Positions 14,641 through 16,690 of a stretch of 16,690 bases of DNA are shown here, one piece after another (position 1 is the first letter of the stretch; every line of letters begins with the position of its first letter). The position numbers and the translations under genes are program-made. Where the stretch lies: positions 527 through 17,216 of the forward strand of contig PLIQ01000373.1 of NCBI GenBank assembly GCA_003140115.1, read 5' to 3'. The DNA is from Actinomycetota bacterium. Lineage in GTDB: Bacteria; Actinomycetota; Actinomycetes; Streptosporangiales; Streptosporangiaceae. Below the pieces are notes generated by a model that saw only the letters and a list, made by a program, of their open reading frames with translations, did no database searches and was not told the DNA's origin.

Positions 14641-14771
14641 TGACCGGCGTTGACCAACACCTCGCGCCGATGGCGCCATAGCTCTCGGCTTCTGGCCAGC
14701 GGCCAAAATTTCAGGTGGAGTGGTAGTCACGGGAGATGTCTGGCCCGGCCAGCGGAAAGGAGCCCTGTGCG
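14641..14771. other. Divergent intergenic region between MarR and the HtrA-like protease
   Basis: This stretch separates the divergent MarR and protease genes. It contains the AAAGGAG ribosome-binding site (14756-14762) that defines the protease start. I see no convincing plus-strand -35/-10 and no small conserved ORF. Confidence 0.4.
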
Positions 14772-16013
14772 ATGCTAGGCGGCGGATACGGGCCGTCCCC
14801 CAGGCGCCGGGGGAGCGGCAACATGGTCACGCACATGATCACGGCGGTGCTCGGGGCCGCGCTCGCGGCCGGTCTGCTCCTGGCGTTCTACGACCCTGCG
14901 TCCGGCGGTCCGGGCGTATCCCTGCCGGGAAGCGGCGCGGTGCCTGCCCCGGCGGTCACGAGTCCGCCGCTGGCCAGCGGCGAGCAGGACATCGTGACCA
15001 AGGTCAAGCCGGGCTTGGTGCTCATCAACACCGCGTTGCAGTACAACAGCGAGGCGGCCGCCGGGACCGGCATGGTGATCAACGCCGACGGGCTGGTGCT
15101 GACCAACAACCACGTCATTGACGGCTCTACCACGATCACCGCCACCGTGATCTCGACGGGCAAGACCTATCCGGCACGGGTCGTCGGCTACGACCGGACT
15201 GGCGACGTCGCGTTGATCCAGCTGCAGAACGTGTCCGGGCTGACGACGGTGCCGATCGGCAACTCCTCCTCGGTCAAGGCCGGAGAAGCGGTCGTGGCCC
15301 TGGGCAACGCCGAGGGCCGCGGCGCCATTGCCACGGTGGCCGGCCAGGTGACCGGGCTGAATCAGACCATAACCGCCAGCGACGCCGGGAGCTCGGCCGG
15401 CGCCGAGACCCTGCACGGAATGATCCAGACCAGCGCCGACGTCGTGCCCGGCGACTCCGGCGGTCCGCTGGCCAGTTCCGCCGGCGTCATCGGCATGGAC
15501 ACCGCGGGCAACGACGTCAGCTACCAGCAGCAGGCCTCGGCCGGGTTCGCGATCCCGATCGACACGGCACTGTCGATCGCCCGCCAGATCGCCGGAGGCC
15601 ACGCCAGCTCCACGATCGTGATCGGCTACCCGCCGTTCGTAGGAATCTTCCTCGGTTCCGGATCCAGCAGTAACCCGCAGACGCAGGCCCAGCAGCAAGG
15701 GGGCGGCGGCTCTGGGAGCGCCCCGAATTGCTACACCAGCAACGCTGACCTGGTCGTGCCGTCGACCATCGCGCCGGTCAGCTCCGGCGCCCTGGTCGAC
15801 GGGGCGATCTGCGGGAGTCCTGCGGCGTCGGCCGGCATGACCGGCGGAGCGGTCATCACGGCGGTCAACGGGCACGCCGTCACCTCGCCTGACGACTTGA
15901 CCAGCATGCTGGCCCGGTTCCATCCCGGCGACACGATCTCCGTCACCTGGGTCAGCCCGTCCGGCCAGCGCACCACCAGCAGCCTGCACCTGACCGCCGG
16001 CCCACCGCAATAA
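14772..16013 (+). CDS. Membrane-anchored HtrA/DegP-type trypsin-like serine protease with PDZ domain
   Basis: This 413-residue protein has a short basic cytoplasmic N-terminus (RRR at 11-13), a single membrane anchor (about 18-40) and a Pro/Ala-rich linker. An S1C protease domain (about 72-285) follows, with the triad His114 (LTNNHV), Asp145 (DRTGDVALIQL) and Ser229 (PGDSGGPL). A Gln/Gly/Ser-rich spacer (about 295-317) leads to a C-terminal PDZ-like domain (about 325-410, SPAASAGMTGGAVITAVNG). Cys320 and Cys347 could form a disulfide outside the membrane. HtrA-type proteases degrade misfolded exported proteins under envelope stress. An in-frame ATG exists at 14736, but ATG 14772 is chosen for the AAAGGAG 9 nt upstream. 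It is a monocistronic gene divergent from the MarR operon. Confidence 0.92.
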   Translation: MLGGGYGPSPRRRGSGNMVTHMITAVLGAALAAGLLLAFYDPASGGPGVSLPGSGAVPAPAVTSPPLASGEQDIVTKVKPGLVLINTALQYNSEAAAGTGMVINADGLVLTNNHVIDGSTTITATVISTGKTYPARVVGYDRTGDVALIQLQNVSGLTTVPIGNSSSVKAGEAVVALGNAEGRGAIATVAGQVTGLNQTITASDAGSSAGAETLHGMIQTSADVVPGDSGGPLASSAGVIGMDTAGNDVSYQQQASAGFAIPIDTALSIARQIAGGHASSTIVIGYPPFVGIFLGSGSSSNPQTQAQQQGGGGSGSAPNCYTSNADLVVPSTIAPVSSGALVDGAICGSPAASAGMTGGAVITAVNGHAVTSPDDLTSMLARFHPGDTISVTWVSPSGQRTTSSLHLTAGPPQ

Positions 16014-16019
16014 GCCTGC

Positions 16020-16051
16020 GATGCGCGATGGCGAGCGCGCGAGGGCTTTTA
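16020..16051 (+). terminator. Possible weak terminator after the HtrA-like gene
   Basis: Downstream of the stop at 16013 a GC-rich inverted repeat (TGCGCG...CGCGCG) is followed by GAGGGCTTTT. The stem is short and imperfect and the T-run is four bases, so this is a weak call. Confidence 0.3.
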
Positions 16052-16072
16052 TGCCGCATTACCTTTACTCCC

Positions 16073-16690
16073 ATGTGGCCCATCGACCGGCCGCCGCAGT
16101 GGGTGGGCCGCAGCCAAGAGCTCGCGGCCCTCCGCGACGGCGTGGAGGCGCTCCGCCGTGACGAGGGAGCGGTGATCTGGGTCGAGGGCGAGCCGGGCAT
16201 CGGCAAGTCGTCCCTGGTGGCCGAGGCCTTGGCGGCTGCGAGCCAGCCGGGGTGGGATATCGGATGGGGGCTGGCGGACACACTCATCGAGCAACTGCCG
16301 CTGCGGGTGATGCTGGACTGCCTTCAGGTGCGGCTGAGTTCGCCTGACCCGCGGCGGGCGCATGCCGCTGACCTGCTCCGCAGCCAGCGCCTCGGACTGT
16401 TCGGCGACGGCGACGCATCGGTGAACGGCATCGAGGTGCTGGTCACGCTGGCGGACGAGCTGTGTGCGGCGGCCCCCCTGGTGATGGTCGTCGAGGACCT
16501 GCAGTGGGCCGACAACGCGTCGCTGATCGTCTGGCACCAGCTCGCCGCCTCGATCGACCAGCTACGGCTGCTGCTGATCGGGACGTGCCGGTCGCCTTTG
16601 CACCGGCCGGAGGTGCGGCAGGTGCGCGCGGCCGTCGTCCGCCGCGGCGGTACGGTGATCACGCTCGGGCCGTTGCCCGAAACGGACGTG
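16073..16690 (+). CDS. P-loop ATPase domain protein, LuxR-type (LAL) regulator or STAND-like (5' part only)
   Basis: The 206 codons before the window edge encode the N-terminus of an AAA/NACHT-like ATPase. It begins with WVGRSQELAAL, the usual entry of LAL-type regulators, then Walker A GEPGIGKSS (about 40-48) and Walker B LVMVVEDLQWAD (about 137-148), followed by LLLIGTCRSP. Large LuxR-family ATP-binding regulators, adenylate-cyclase-linked ATPases and BTAD/STAND regulators share this beginning; the DNA-binding or sensor end is outside the window, so the exact class is open. The ATG at 16073 has no ribosome-binding site. A TACCTT hexamer lies 7 nt upstream, so leaderless translation is possible. 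Confidence 0.83.
   Translation, partial: MWPIDRPPQWVGRSQELAALRDGVEALRRDEGAVIWVEGEPGIGKSSLVAEALAAASQPGWDIGWGLADTLIEQLPLRVMLDCLQVRLSSPDPRRAHAADLLRSQRLGLFGDGDASVNGIEVLVTLADELCAAAPLVMVVEDLQWADNASLIVWHQLAASIDQLRLLLIGTCRSPLHRPEVRQVRAAVVRRGGTVITLGPLPETDV

Noticed and set aside
12883..14643. A 586-codon plus-strand open frame opposite the MFS and MarR genes
   Set aside because: Composition is again Arg/Gln/Asp/His-rich without structure, while the opposite strand carries two recognisable protein families.

Overview
The window is high-GC, GC3-biased DNA with GTG starts, short gene overlaps and leaderless-looking promoters. This points to an actinomycete (Actinomycetota). I cannot name a genus from the sequence alone. 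No rRNA, tRNA, CRISPR array, transposase, integrase or phage structural gene is visible.

Layout. (1) Positions 1-2589, minus strand: membrane arm of a complex I-like / hydrogenase-4-like (Hyf, group 4) complex, in order hyfC-like, hyfE-like, hyfF-like (cut by the window edge). A strongly initiated 16-codon leader ORF sits in front and overlaps hyfC by GTGA. (2) Positions 2687-7485, minus strand: a tight three-gene unit of a dynamin-like GTPase followed by two tandem, paralogous, stand-alone MutS-core ATPases that overlap by ATGA. (3) Positions 7756-10629, minus strand: a 957-residue TIR protein with one membrane segment and 14 WD40 repeats (probably two seven-bladed propellers). It is bracketed by a 53-bp direct repeat (51/53 identical), whose right copy is the 5' region of the next gene. 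(4) Positions 10783-12391, plus strand: a molbindin (Mop/TOBE) protein, an alpha/beta hydrolase and a MarR regulator. (5) Positions 12397-14597, minus strand: a MarR regulator overlapping an MFS exporter fused to a universal stress protein (UspA) domain, with an AT-rich palindrome over the start of the regulator. (6) Positions 14772-16013, plus strand: a membrane-anchored HtrA-type serine protease with a PDZ domain. (7) From 16073 to the end, plus strand: the N-terminus of a P-loop ATPase of the LuxR-type (LAL) regulator or STAND kind.

How parts may work together. The hyf genes would form a proton-translocating membrane module. The MarR-MFS-USP pair looks like a self-regulated export operon. 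The most unusual part is 2687-10629: a membrane-remodelling GTPase, an asymmetric pair of MutS-like ATPases (both with Asn for Asp in Walker B; only one keeps the His switch) and a TIR-WD40 receptor-like protein. These are protein types typical of conflict or stress systems. That the dynamin-MutS-MutS genes act as one system is well supported by operon structure. Their link to the TIR gene rests on proximity only, and the direct repeats suggest the TIR gene is a separately acquired cassette.
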